Assembly (NCBI GenBank): GCA_947184155.2 | Contig: CAMXCT020001502.1 | Location: 401,942-465,941, forward strand | DNA length: 64,000 nucleotides | From: Cladocopium goreaui | Taxonomy: Eukaryota > Sar > Dinophyceae > Suessiales > Symbiodiniaceae | Reading direction: 5' to 3' | Shown: positions 11,496 to 21,544 of the stretch, one piece after another | Position numbering within the stretch: position 1 is the first letter of the stretch | Layout: the number at the start of each line of letters is the position of its first letter | Translations under genes and position numbers: made by a program | The notes under the pieces: generated by a model | Told to the model about the DNA's origin: nothing | Database searches by the model: none | What the model saw: the letters and a program-made list of their open reading frames with translations, nothing else

Positions 11496-12602
11496 TCAGG
11501 AAGGCCTTCGCACAATGTCAAGGGCGCGAAGCCGAGCCAGAAGGATCGGAACTTTCTCGTCAGGGCTGACATTCAAAGCATCCAAGAGCTTGTTGAGGCA
11601 TGTGTTCTCTTTTGTTTTTGCGCCGAGCTTCGGCATGATTCGCTCCAGCTTTCGCAAATAAATGCGGAAGACTGTCTGGTATAGATCACTCATGGCTTCC
11701 AAGGGCGACAGGGCCAACAAGGCCTTGGCGGCCGGGGTCTTACGCCCAGCAATGCGGTGCGCCTTGGTATCCAACTCAAAATTGGCCATAGTGAGGCTGG
11801 CAGTGTCTGTGTCGACCCGCCGTTTCACCCAGTCATGGAAATCTGGGGAGGTAGTATCCTGCTTTTTCTGAGCGGGTGAGTCCACAGCCATGGCCCTCAA
11901 TGCATCCAGGGAACCTCGGGGAGGCGAAGCAGCACCTGGAGCAGCCTCAAAGGGCAGATCTGGGGTTGCCCACTCAATATCACGAGCGTTGGGTGATGAA
12001 CGTGGTTTTTCAGGGCATGCATCCAAATATTTGAGAATGCTCTTCCATTTGACTGGATCCGTGGTATTCAACGGGATCCTATGGAAGACATCCCAGAAAT
12101 GCCGCTCAGTCAATCGGCTCATAGGTACAATCTTCATGCCATCCTCGGCATAAAAAGGGGCTGCCTGGGGTGTCGCGAGAGCTTGGATTCTCTCTCGACG
12201 AAGATTGTTGATTTTTCGACACATCTCCATGCGAGACTCTTTGTCAGAGATGGACTTAACGTCCGTGATGATGCCATCAGGAGCATCAAAGGCTACGCTT
12301 CGAAGAGATGCCGGCAAATCATTGAAAACCTTCTTGAACTCAGCAGGGGGAAGCCGAGAAAGCAAGGAAGCCACCTCATCATGCGATCCTCTGGGTGACC
12401 GCGACCGCTCATGTGAACGGTGCGTAACTGGCATTCCATGGCTAGGTGCCCAAACCCCAGGAGGGACCATCATGTGCTGAGGAAGAAAGTACCCACCACT
12501 CATCTGATTCATCTGCTGCAAAGGAAAACCGGGATGCGCAGCCTGATGAAATTCAGCACGTGGAGGCGGTGGAGGAGGCGCAGTGCCATGACCACAATGC
12601 AT
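11496..12602 (-). CDS. ORF1: Pro-rich/SR-containing gag-like protein
   Basis: It starts at ATG 12602 (the frame is open up to 12746) and ends at TGA 11498-11496, about 368 residues. The N-terminal part is low-complexity: a run of seven prolines and a Gln/Met/Pro-rich stretch. A short Ser-Arg patch (SHERSRSPRG) follows, then a globular-looking basic region with predicted helices (LLSRLPPAEFKKVFNDLP, RHFWDVFHRIPLNTTDPVKW). The C-terminal half is Lys/Arg/Leu-rich and probably helical. No zinc knuckle is visible. I know no named family. Its position ahead of the RT in the same frame suggests a nucleic-acid-binding structural protein or the N-terminal part of a fused polyprotein. The frame continues without interruption into ORF2 past the TGA. 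Confidence 0.7.
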   Translation of the reverse strand: MHCGHGTAPPPPPPRAEFHQAAHPGFPLQQMNQMSGGYFLPQHMMVPPGVWAPSHGMPVTHRSHERSRSPRGSHDEVASLLSRLPPAEFKKVFNDLPASLRSVAFDAPDGIITDVKSISDKESRMEMCRKINNLRRERIQALATPQAAPFYAEDGMKIVPMSRLTERHFWDVFHRIPLNTTDPVKWKSILKYLDACPEKPRSSPNARDIEWATPDLPFEAAPGAASPPRGSLDALRAMAVDSPAQKKQDTTSPDFHDWVKRRVDTDTASLTMANFELDTKAHRIAGRKTPAAKALLALSPLEAMSDLYQTVFRIYLRKLERIMPKLGAKTKENTCLNKLLDALNVSPDEKVPILLARLRALDIVRRPS

Positions 12603-13085
12603 AGCTTTAAAAATGCCGCCGCAAAAATCAGGAAAAAAACCAAGGCGAAATCTTGCAGAAGGAAGATTGCAACTGATCACATGTCGGGGTGACAACCTTT
12701 GCTGAAGCACAGCATTACAGTTCACAACTCTTGCTAGAATTACCAAGGCTCATTCAGAGAAGAAGCTCGAAACTTTTTCTGGGATAGCGCGCTTAAACAT
12801 GCCAGCCACACCTGCAAAGAAGGATCCAATGGTGAAGACCATCAACGTAAACTAGATAACTAAGAAAAAAAATACCTTTGTGAATAAAGTACGTACTGCG
12901 AACAAGGCAATCATGCCAATATCACGTGTCTATTTTTCCAGATCAATCATCGACCTGAGAACAAATTTGAGACTGAAAAACGCTAGTACTGCCAAGCCAT
13001 TGGCAAGAGAAATGCCTACACCAGGACCATTCCTGGGGTCCCAAGGGTCACAATACCACAAATTTGGGCACAGGCGCAAAAAATA
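12603..13085 (-). promoter_or_regulatory. Element 5' leader between upstream repeat and ORF1
   Basis: About 480 bp between the upstream direct repeat and the ORF1 ATG. The ORF1 frame remains open to 12746 without an ATG. No TATA box or tRNA-complementary primer site is recognisable. It presumably contains the 5' untranslated region. Confidence 0.4.
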
Positions 13086-13581
13086 TGATAAAAGGAAAAT
13101 CGAAAGCCTCTTCAACGAAAAGGACCCGCTTGCCACACAACATGTGTGCTATAGCCCACCATGAGCTTGCGAAAAAAGCAAGGGATTTCGTCAAGACTAT
13201 CACTGGCACGCTCTTAAAAATGGAAAAATACTCATCAGGTATCAGCTCTTAACGCAACCAGATCAAATCTTGGGCTGATACTATCCCTGCAGATGTCAAA
13301 CGCGCAGCTAAAAACCTTTTAGCTACACACAGAAAAATGGACATTTTTATGCCAATACTGGCATCGCGGCCAAAAACCTCCAGCCAATTCAAGAAGCGAC
13401 CAGCAGAACATATTGATTCAAAGAAACCCTATCAAAAACACATGGGCCAAAATTCAGCCAAACATAACCAAAAATTCATCAAACACTTCCCTGCTGCCGA
13501 GCCCCTGAGTAGCGGACCTGGCAGAAGACGACGTGCAAAAAACTTGTCAAAGTGGTATTACATGGCTTAGGGGGTGGAGAC
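13086..13581 (-). repeat. Upstream 496-bp direct terminal repeat (pLTR)
   Basis: Second copy of the 7960-8455 repeat in the same orientation and 5126 bp away. Differences are a few point changes, mainly in A or T runs. In the element's own orientation this is the 5' copy and would contain the promoter. The hammerhead-like core at 13181-13288 is identical to the other copy. Confidence 0.9.
13181..13288 (-). ncRNA. Hammerhead-ribozyme-like fold, upstream copy
   Basis: Same sequence and folding as the 8055-8162 copy: AUA site, 8-bp stem I, CUGAUGA (13232-13238), GAAA and stem III. Two identical ribozyme-like motifs in direct repeats would allow excision of a unit-length RNA from a read-through transcript. 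Confidence 0.55.
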
Positions 13582-13710
13582 TGGCTCAGGATTCAAGATT
13601 CAAGGTCCAAAAAAAACTTCTTGAATCCTGGGGCTAGGATCAGGAGAGTTTCTGGATTCAAGAAGTGTTTTTTGAATCTTGAATCTTGAACCTTGAATCC
13701 TGAGCCAGTC
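13579..13710. repeat. Foldback hairpin beside the retroelement
   Basis: Arms of about 50 nt (13579-13630 and about 13655-13710) are near-perfect reverse complements, starting GACTGGCTCAGGATTCAAG and ending CTTGAATCCTGAGCCAGTC. It starts exactly at the outer edge of the upstream direct repeat. It could be a MITE inserted at the boundary or a structural part of the element. Confidence 0.8.
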
Positions 13711-13740
13711 TAAGTACTTGGGCCCCTGGACTCGTTTGCA

Positions 13741-13786
13741 AACGTTTGCAAACGCTTCTGGTGACAAAATTGCTCTAAGTACCTGG
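13741..13786 (-). repeat. Right arm of 46-bp outer inverted repeat
   Basis: Reverse complement of 7915-7960 with one mismatch. It includes the small palindrome CGTTTGCAAACG. It is separated from the upstream direct repeat by the hairpin and about 30 bp. Together with the left arm it brackets a 5.87-kb unit. Confidence 0.8.
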
Positions 13787-15233
13787 GTTCAACAGTAAGA
13801 CAACAATTAATACACACATATGTGTGTATATGTATATATGGTACCCCCCACTGGAACTCAAACTGAACAGGGTAATTTGTCCCAAAAGCGTTGCGACCTC
13901 AAAGACGTCGGTTTTGGGGGGTTACCATATATATATATATATTTGTATATAGGGTAGTAACTGGTAGTATGAGGCCCTATAATCATCAACCAACAGGAGT
14001 TTAGCAGCTACTGCTCAGATGCCTTGAAACTCGTTAAACTTCTCACCGGCATTGCGCCACACATGAATGGCACCCACCCGGATGTGGGCTTTTCCAACCA
14101 GTTCCCGCTTTCCAGCAAAACTTGCCCAACAAAACAACCAGTACATGGCACGTGTTTAAAACATGTTAACATACCTTAAAAGCACCATTTCTGATGTGAA
14201 AGACCACCATTTTCCATGCTTCAAGCTGGCATTTTGTGGTGCCAAGGCTCTCTCTTTGCAATGCCTTGTTCAAGGATTGCGCCGACAACAGGACTTGCAT
14301 CTCCGTCTCTCTATCCATGGGTGTAGGTGTCTTCGAGCTCCTGACATCCCGTTGGGATCATCGAGGGATCCGATCGGACTGGTGAACTATCGTGGGAATA
14401 CCATAGGTGTATGATGGCGATAGGGATATAATGGGGATATGTTGGGGATATCATGGCTATAGCATGTATATATATATATATAATTAATGGGGATAGAATG
14501 GGATATGATGGGATAATGAGGTCGCAAGCCTGAAAATCAAGACTCATGGGCTTTTCTCTACACCTTTTCTTGGTGAGGCCTGAACAAGTTATTACACATT
14601 GCTATATACCTCGTCAGATGACGCTAATATTCGGATGTGTTGCTTGACAGGCCCCAAGGGTTCTCTGAAGCTTGAAGTGTCACCCAGATTGACCCCAAAT
14701 TTAGCGGAAAAATATCTGGGATTTGGATAGCAACATGGGGATTTGAGATGAATATCCTGGCTATATACACCAAAATCAGGGGATTTGGATAGCAACATGT
14801 CAAAATATCGCCAGGCTCTTTTTGTGGCTATTTGTCTTCCCGACCAACGGGCTCCTTGTCGCCGTACTACCTCAGAGTCCAGGAAAATGGTCTGGTTTGT
14901 CGGGTTTCTTGGTGTCCCTTTGTCGAACATTCGACAGCAAATAGCCTTCAATAGCTATCACATTGGAGCCTTACGAACTTGCAGTCCGACTTAAATGGCT
15001 TAAGCTCTTTGCAGACCTTGAGAATCCATGCCCCAGACATGTGTCTGGAGGGGTGCAAAAAAGGTCAAAAAAGGTCAAGGTTTCGGTCAAAGTATAGCAA
15101 CCCCCAAGTTGCCTTCAAGAGGATAGGAAAGTACTTCCTAGTAGTGGTAAATTACATTTCCATAGATTTGATCTATTTTTGGGGGTAACTATAATTGGGT
15201 AATGTTTGACACTCACCGACCTAGTCATGTCAC
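13787..15233. other. Spacer with small foldback
   Basis: At 13831-13940 an inverted repeat (ATATATGGTACCCCCC ... GGGGGGTTACCATATAT) forms a small foldback. At 14405-14520 there are imperfect GGGATAT/GGGGATATGTT repeats around an (AT)n tract. The phrase GGATTTGGATAGCAACATG occurs twice (about 14715 and 14780). I found no supported gene; downstream kinase exons or its 3'UTR may lie at the right end. Confidence 0.45.
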
Positions 15234-18200
15234 CCTTGTGACAGAGCCATGGATGTTGTAGCGCATCAGCCATAGAAAGTCGCTTGAGCCTGGGAAAGGG
15301 GCAAACCGCGCCACTCAAGGCATGCAGAAGAGTCCGGACTCTGATTTCTCTCAAGCATACTGTGTATATAGGAGGTTAGGTGATAGTAGCTGGGAAGCTA
15401 TGACGACTTTAAGAGTGACCCTGCTGGTGAAAATCATCTGCCCCTCAACGCAGATCTCTGGGAACCGGACGGATCAGGTTCTAACAAGCCCCTGATGAGA
15501 TCTTGCACTGGACTTGACAGGCTTTTCCATTTGGGGTGCTTCTCCTCAGAGATGCCACAGCAAATGTTCACCTGATGGATCTCCATATGGCTCCATTCAG
15601 CCAAGCTGCAAAGTCGCCTGGCTCCTTTGTTTGCGGCCAAGCACTCATCAACAGCGCATAGAGGACCACCCCAACCGCAAAGCAATCCTGGAGCATGGCC
15701 AGCATGGCCCTGCGAATTCACCGTCAAGCTGAGGGACATATTTTTGAAGGGACAACAAAACAGATGTGATGAAAGCATGCTGAGGGTTGATGCAGGGTGT
15801 AATGCCAAGGTTCAAGTTTAAAAGCATCGTAGCTCAAGTCTTCCTCAGCTAGACTCGACAAGGCTCAAGAGAGAAACTGCTACAATGCTTCACGTTGAAC
15901 TTGACCACTTGGAGCTGAAGCAGCTCATCAGACTGGAATGGTGCATGTTTTTTCTTGCAAACACCTGCCGATCTCGGGACAAAATTCACCCAATTGTAAA
16001 TTCCGACAGATCTTCACCTAACATCCCCCAATATACCTTAACAGCAACAGTTTCAACAGCTCTTGGCTTCAAAGATCTTCACCTCAACAGTTCCACCTTT
16101 TTGGAACCAGTTTTTCCAGCCGAGGCGCAGGAGCTTTCGCCTTGACCTCTGGCGGATTGTACACAGAAGTTGTGGTCAGCGTCTTGGCCTCGAGGGCCAC
16201 CATGGATTCACCAAAAAAAGGAGGGGGATCACCGGATCACCATCCCCTAGAATCTCCAATTTGTTTTGGAAAATTTATTGCATCAGATGGAAAAAATTTA
16301 TGGCATCCAAAAAAAATCGACCATAAAAAAGCCATGTCGCCTTTTTTATTCGTGGTGACGTGAGTGTTGAAAAGCCCTCTAGGAATCAACCAAGCAATGG
16401 GAAAAGGACTTCTATGAATCCCATGATGAGAATTCTGCAGGAAAACAAGGCTCAGTCAGCGGGAACTTTGGGCTTTGCAGTTGAGACAATGAGCGAAACA
16501 TCAACATATCTGCCACGTCCGAGCCTTCCCAAGAAATTTGGCAGATGTCTCAATTTTTGAAAAGTTTGATGTGGCGAGTGGGAGAGTATGCTGAGATTTT
16601 TGGCACACATTCTTGCATAGAGTTGTTTTGATTCCTGTATCGTGTTGATGCAAGACTCACAAATGGACATCGCTGAGCACTAGACCATGCTCCGCATATG
16701 CTCTGACCGCTGATCATGCATGATTGCCTGGCCCGAAATTCGGTATCCACAGCTCCTTCCCAAATGAGAGATGTGGCATTTCAAGGGCTGCCTGACCAAA
16801 ATCAATGAGCTTGATCACGAATGGTGTCACACTGGCAACCATCACGTTCTCCAACTTGATGTCCTCCGAACTGTTTTTCAAACCAACAGAAGAAGTCAAC
16901 AGCCGCCATAAGACCCTCAACTACAAGCAATCTAACCGAAGTTTAGTAGCTGATTCACACATAGTTGGAACCAAAAAAAGCACGGGGGTGTTCAAAAAAT
17001 TTCAGGAGGGATGGGAGCGGATGGGATTATCCCTGTGGCCCAGTGTCCCGATGTGCAACACCGCGACGATGGCAGTGCACCACAGCCATCACCAGCTGCG
17101 AGACTGCCTGACACGAAAAGCTGTTACACAAGTGAACCATACCGACCTTACCCATCTTTCTAACCCTCTTTGATGAAATATGATGAAATCTAATGGCTTA
17201 TCAATTGTCAACAACTCTAGAAATTCCTTAAGAATATGCGTGGAGTCAATGGAGTCCATAATATCTAGTAGAATCTACACATTTTGCTCAGCAGTTCCAG
17301 CAGTTCCACAGGTCCCAGACTTCACCGTGACTTCACCGTGACTTCACCGTGCACCTCTCGTGCATCGCGCTCATTGAATGGTTGTCTTCGGCGCAGCATC
17401 TCTGTGAATAGGTCGCTGCATTCAAGCAGCTGCCTCAGCTGAAAACCAGGCCTCCCAGGTGTTCCCAAAATGATGGGGACCAACTGACCAAACCGCTGGA
17501 TTCACTGGACTTTGGGGCACCTTCGGACAAACCCAACAGGGGCTGCCCTTGGAAAGTGGTTCTTAAGATTTCTTAAACACCATCAACCCGTATTGAAAGC
17601 ATCTTAATCCGTTATTGTTAGTTTCTTTTGCGATTCAACCAAATCCATGTACCCCCCAATCACCCTCGAAATAGCTTGGATGTGTGTGGGTCTTCGCCCC
17701 CCAGAGGCAACGCAATCCATCCCCATATGGCTTTGTCTGGAAAATCCGGCGATCTTTAAATGCGTGGCTTTTCATCACCATTCTGCTGATTCAAAATTGG
17801 CTCCCATCCCGTCATTTGGGGGCTTCCTAAAATGGGAGTACCCCGCCCAAATCATCCAAGTAATTAGACTCATTAGACCATGACTAAGTCTTGAAACAAC
17901 CATGGTGACTTTGGGATCCCCCATTTTAGAAAACCTTCATTTTGGGAATTCCATCACCATTCCGGTGTCACGAAGAATTGGCTCCCAGACATTTCATTCA
18001 TCAATATATCATCAATATTCATTCATCACCATTACCCTCTGGTGAACTAACATAGCTGTTGAAAATGGCCATTTATAGTGGATGTTCCCATTAAAAATGG
18101 TGATTTTCCATAGTTACGTTAGTTTACCAGAGGGTATGGTCACAAAAAACTAGGATAACTAGGTTCCCAGGAGTCCCATCGTGATTTTTAAGCCCAGGTA

Positions 18201-19542
18201 CATCACAATATAAATCCGCAAGGTCTCTTGAGAAACTGCTGCGCAGCGCAGCTGCACAATGTTAGGATGGCCTCCCAGACATCCCAAGATCTCTGGCTCT
18301 TGCAGCATCCGCCTGGGGGCGGAAGAGACACTTGGCTGCCATGGATCATGGTAATCATGATCTACCCTCTGGTAAACTAACATAGCTATGGAAAATCACC
18401 ATTTTCAATGGGTAAATCCACTATTTCTATGGTCATTTTCAATAGCTATGTTAAATTACCAGAGGGTATTTCTAGGAAAAATTAGGGCATAGAACTTTTA
18501 AAACCTATATCAGGGAAAAACCAAGGGATAGAACTAATAAAAAACCTATATCTCATAGACAAAAATACCTCTGGGAGAAAATTAGGGGATATAACTTTTA
18601 CGACGTGTGTGGGAGAAGATTAGGGAAACTTGCATAACCTATGTCTGGGAGAAGATAAGGGGATAAAACTTATACAACCAGCCAGCAAGGGTAATGGAAT
18701 ATGTGAATATGTCATGGGTGATGGGATATACCATCCTTCCAACTAACACAGGCCCTGGGTGAATGGGGGGTGATTTAGACGGTTTAGACTACTTTCCTCT
18801 AAGAATTGGCTATCAGTCTATGGGGGAATGGTACCGTTGGGAAAATGAAGTAGCAGTGAAATCCGTCGGATATGCCATCCTAGGTGAAAAGTCTAGATGG
18901 CCCAATGACCCTTCTTCGAGGTATCTATCTGATATCATATTTAGACCGGATCCTTCGTTCTAGCCTCATCCCCCAAAGAAGCATTGCAAGGGACCTCAGT
19001 ACAATGTCCTGCGCACAGTTGGTCATCATGGCGATCCTTTCCTCAGCCAGGATCGACTGGTAGCACCGCTGTTTAGTCAAGGGATATTGACAACAGTGAA
19101 GACTAAGGACTCACTTGACTACTTGACTTACCATGGCAAAAATCGTTTCCAAGGTCCTCCACCACACACAGTGGACATGGCGAAGGCATTCCTGTTGACC
19201 TCCTTCCATGGCATTCTCGGGGCAGCTCGACACCGTGTTTCTAAAAAATCCGTGTGCTCCAATGATTATCCCATTTAGAGTAATCAGTCACATGGCTGGA
19301 AAATGACTCATTTAGAAAATTTATGTAGTAATCAAACATGATTTTCCCAGCCAGCCATGTAGTAATCCTCCAATATCCCCCATTTGAGGATTCAAAAAAA
19401 TTGCAGGTTGCTTCCCGCGTCTCCCGGGACCGGATCCCCCGCGTTTCACCGAACCCAGTCGCTGTGCTCAGGATCTTGACCGCCATCTGATGCCCTTCAC
19501 AGGAACATCGGTAGACTGAACCGAAGCTGCCTTCTCCTGCAG
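15234..19542 (-). CDS. Multi-exon Ser/Thr protein kinase
   Basis: Kinase subdomains appear in correct order on the minus strand, split over several exons. An exon starting 19542 after TTTCAG carries the Gly loop GEGSFGSVYRC and AVKIL. Exon 18312-18202 carries EPEILGCLGGHPNIVQLRC and ends in a GT donor. An exon starting 16863 after AG carries DIKLENVMV and LIDFGQA (DFG at 16803-16795). An exon ending at 15572 carries DCFAVGVVLYALL. A piece from about 15544 has SSPVQDLIRGLLEPDPS. Exon 15289-15234 has RLSMADALQHPWL. The HR of HRD and the activation-loop APE exon were not located. The frames of the 15572 and 15544 pieces are offset with only 27 nt between them, so that junction is unresolved or frameshifted. 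It resembles CAMK/SNF1-like kinases; the subfamily is uncertain. Confidence 0.8.
18033..18136. mobile_element. Foldback MITE, copy 1 (TACCCTCTGGT family)
   Basis: About 104 bp bounded by TACCCTCTGGT and its complement ACCAGAGGGTA, with long inner inverted repeats. A TA flanks each end, as in Tc1/mariner-type (Stowaway-like) insertions with TA duplication. It lies in a kinase intron. The middle differs from copies 2 and 3 and is the most diverged. Confidence 0.8.
18363..18468. mobile_element. Foldback MITE, copy 2
   Basis: 106 bp with the same termini and TA flanks, in the intron just upstream of the HPNIV exon. The centre (TTTCAATGGGTAAATCCACT) is shared with copy 3. Confidence 0.85.
18469..19380. 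other. Kinase intron with short degenerate repeats
   Basis: At 18470-18680 there are diverged repeats of a motif like GGGAGAAAATTAGGGGATATAACTTATA. No coding segment is convincing between the Gly-loop exon and the HPNIV exon, although an alpha-C-helix exon could be hidden here. Confidence 0.45.
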
Positions 19543-20413
19543 CTGAAACAGACCGGGTCGACAGTGGTGGTTCAAATTGAACTGACATCAGCGTGAAAAG
19601 TAGACCCAAAAAAAGTCTACTAACCGACAGATATGGTGAGGTCCAAAGATAAATACTCAATATCGGCCATAAAACATTGACCCCAAAAATGGATGGTTTC
19701 AGCTCCCATTGCCGATTCAGTTATCTTCATGCATCATAGGTTGGGTTGACCAGGTCATATGGCTGGGTAAACAAAATCCTGGCTGTGAGCTTAGTCAGGC
19801 TTCGTCATTTGAAGATGGACGAAGATGGACTGGGGGCTTCGAGTTGTAGCATTGAAGCATGGGGCTATCTGGTGATGTCATGTGGGGATGAACCAAAAAA
19901 ACACCGACTGATGCGCCTAGCAAGCCAGAAATAATGAAGTGCTCATTGTTGATGCTAAAGCCTTCCTGCAAGGGGTCGTTGCGGTGTGAACGATGTGAAC
20001 CTCCATATGCCAGGCAATTCTGAGGCAAAGTGCAATCCTTCGTAGTGAGATTTCACTGAGTTCACACAATCAGAAACTATCAGAAACTATCAGAAACTGA
20101 GATTTCAGGATTTCTATCGACATATCTGAGACATTGCCCTTTCTATTTCGGTGACTCGTCGCCATATTTTCCCAGGTCGCTGCAGCGGCCTCAGACTCAT
20201 TAGTCGCCCAGGTGAAGGCCCCACCCAATTGCAGCTGCAGATGCTGAAGCCACTCCTCGACACGACGACACGACGCGGAACAAAAAGCTGGAGCAGTTCT
20301 GAAGTCCCTTAAAAATCCAGGAGTCTCCGGTGCAAATATATATATATATGTGAATCTGCAAGAACTGGATTTTCAAATTACTGAGATCTAGAATCTGAAA
20401 TCTGTCAAGTGCC

Positions 20414-20523
20414 TACCCTCTGGTAAACGTTTACATAACTGTGGAAAATCACCATTTTCAATGGGTAAATCCACTATTTCTATGGTCATTTTCAATAGCA
20501 AACTGTTAAATTACCAGAGGGTA
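20414..20523. mobile_element. Foldback MITE, copy 3
   Basis: 110 bp with TACCCTCTGGTAAAC / TTACCAGAGGGTA ends and TA flanks. It is nearly identical in the centre to copy 2 but has small insertions in both arms. It lies upstream of the kinase Gly-loop exon. Confidence 0.85.
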
Positions 20524-21544
20524 TACACTTTCCAGAGATCAACGTTCCTGTCTTCACTCTGAGAACCGACCAATGCGACTCAGCCGCCGTGCACGCACCC
20601 GCGCTTTCAACCGGACGGACATAACCACTGGCGGAAAATTGGCTGAACCTCGAGGCTCTAGCAGAAAGCAACTACATATTTATAAATATATATATATATA
20701 AATATACATACACATAATATAGTTGTTTTAAAGAGAGCACAAGCCGTTTTTGACGCCATGATGTTTCTGGTCGATCGAAAGGAGAAGAAAAACATGTTCA
20801 AAAAATTACAAGACTACCAGGGAACAGCTCAATGTCAACTGGCCAAGCTGCTCCATCTTTTCGAGCGCTCATGGCACGCTCCGAATCATCATCCCACACT
20901 TGTATGCGCTAAGACACAAAGTTTCGCGAATGAGCCACAAGGTCAGGTAGTAACGGCAAGCGGTTGGCTCATCAACAGACAAATCTGCCAAAGGCTAGAT
21001 TCGTCAAATGCATAGGTAATCATCAGAGACCTGCTCAGAAATAGAGGAAAATGTTTCTGAGGCATGCAAACACGTTGTGTTCACACTTATTGGAAGAAAA
21101 TGCCTAATTTTTTCCAATCACATTGCCTCATTGCCTGGTCACTGACTGGCTCTCCGGTGCTGAGCATATCTGAGCGTCCAAGCAGCTGCTTGTGTCAGCT
21201 GGATCTGGGAGCGCTGCGGTTTTGATGAGTTTCCTCACCCGGTTGTGTTTCTGCCACAGGATTCACACCCTCTGCGCACTTGATGTGTCTATGTGATCTA
21301 TGTGCGTTCGTGGGGCTTAGTTTTCAAGGACATGACTTTCATTTCCATCTGACAGGTTTCCGCAAAAAAAGGTTCCAAACTTGACACCTTTCGCAGATTT
21401 TGAGAGGACAACGGTGGGGGTTTTAAAAAGAGTCTCCAACAAACGACATTTTAAAAAACTTCGACCACCCCAAATTTGCTGACCCCTAGTCTTTTTGATG
21501 TATATATATATATATACATATTATATATATATATATATATACAT

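Larger units (their letters stand above)
7960..13581 (-). mobile_element. GIY-YIG/RT retroelement with direct terminal repeats
   Basis: A complete-looking 5.6-kb element on the minus strand. The order is upstream direct repeat (13086-13581), ORF1, in-frame TGA, ORF2 (GIY-YIG then reverse transcriptase), downstream direct repeat (7960-8455). Direct repeats (pseudo-LTRs), a GIY-YIG nuclease and hammerhead motifs in the repeats are together known from Penelope-like elements. An N-terminal GIY-YIG matches the permuted sub-class reported in protists, green algae and invertebrates (Chlamys/Naiad type). The repeats are nearly identical, so insertion or homogenisation is recent. No primer-binding site, integrase, RNase H or protease is visible, which argues against an LTR retrotransposon. 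The RT motifs are not textbook Penelope motifs, so the clade is provisional. Confidence 0.75.

Noticed and set aside
11496..11498. Selenocysteine recoding at the TGA
   Set aside because: No SECIS-like structure was evident and the retroelement context makes readthrough or a plain stop more likely.
15845..15875. Relict spliced-leader sequence (GGCTCAAG)
   Set aside because: Only the last eight bases resemble the dinoflagellate spliced leader; the upstream part does not match.
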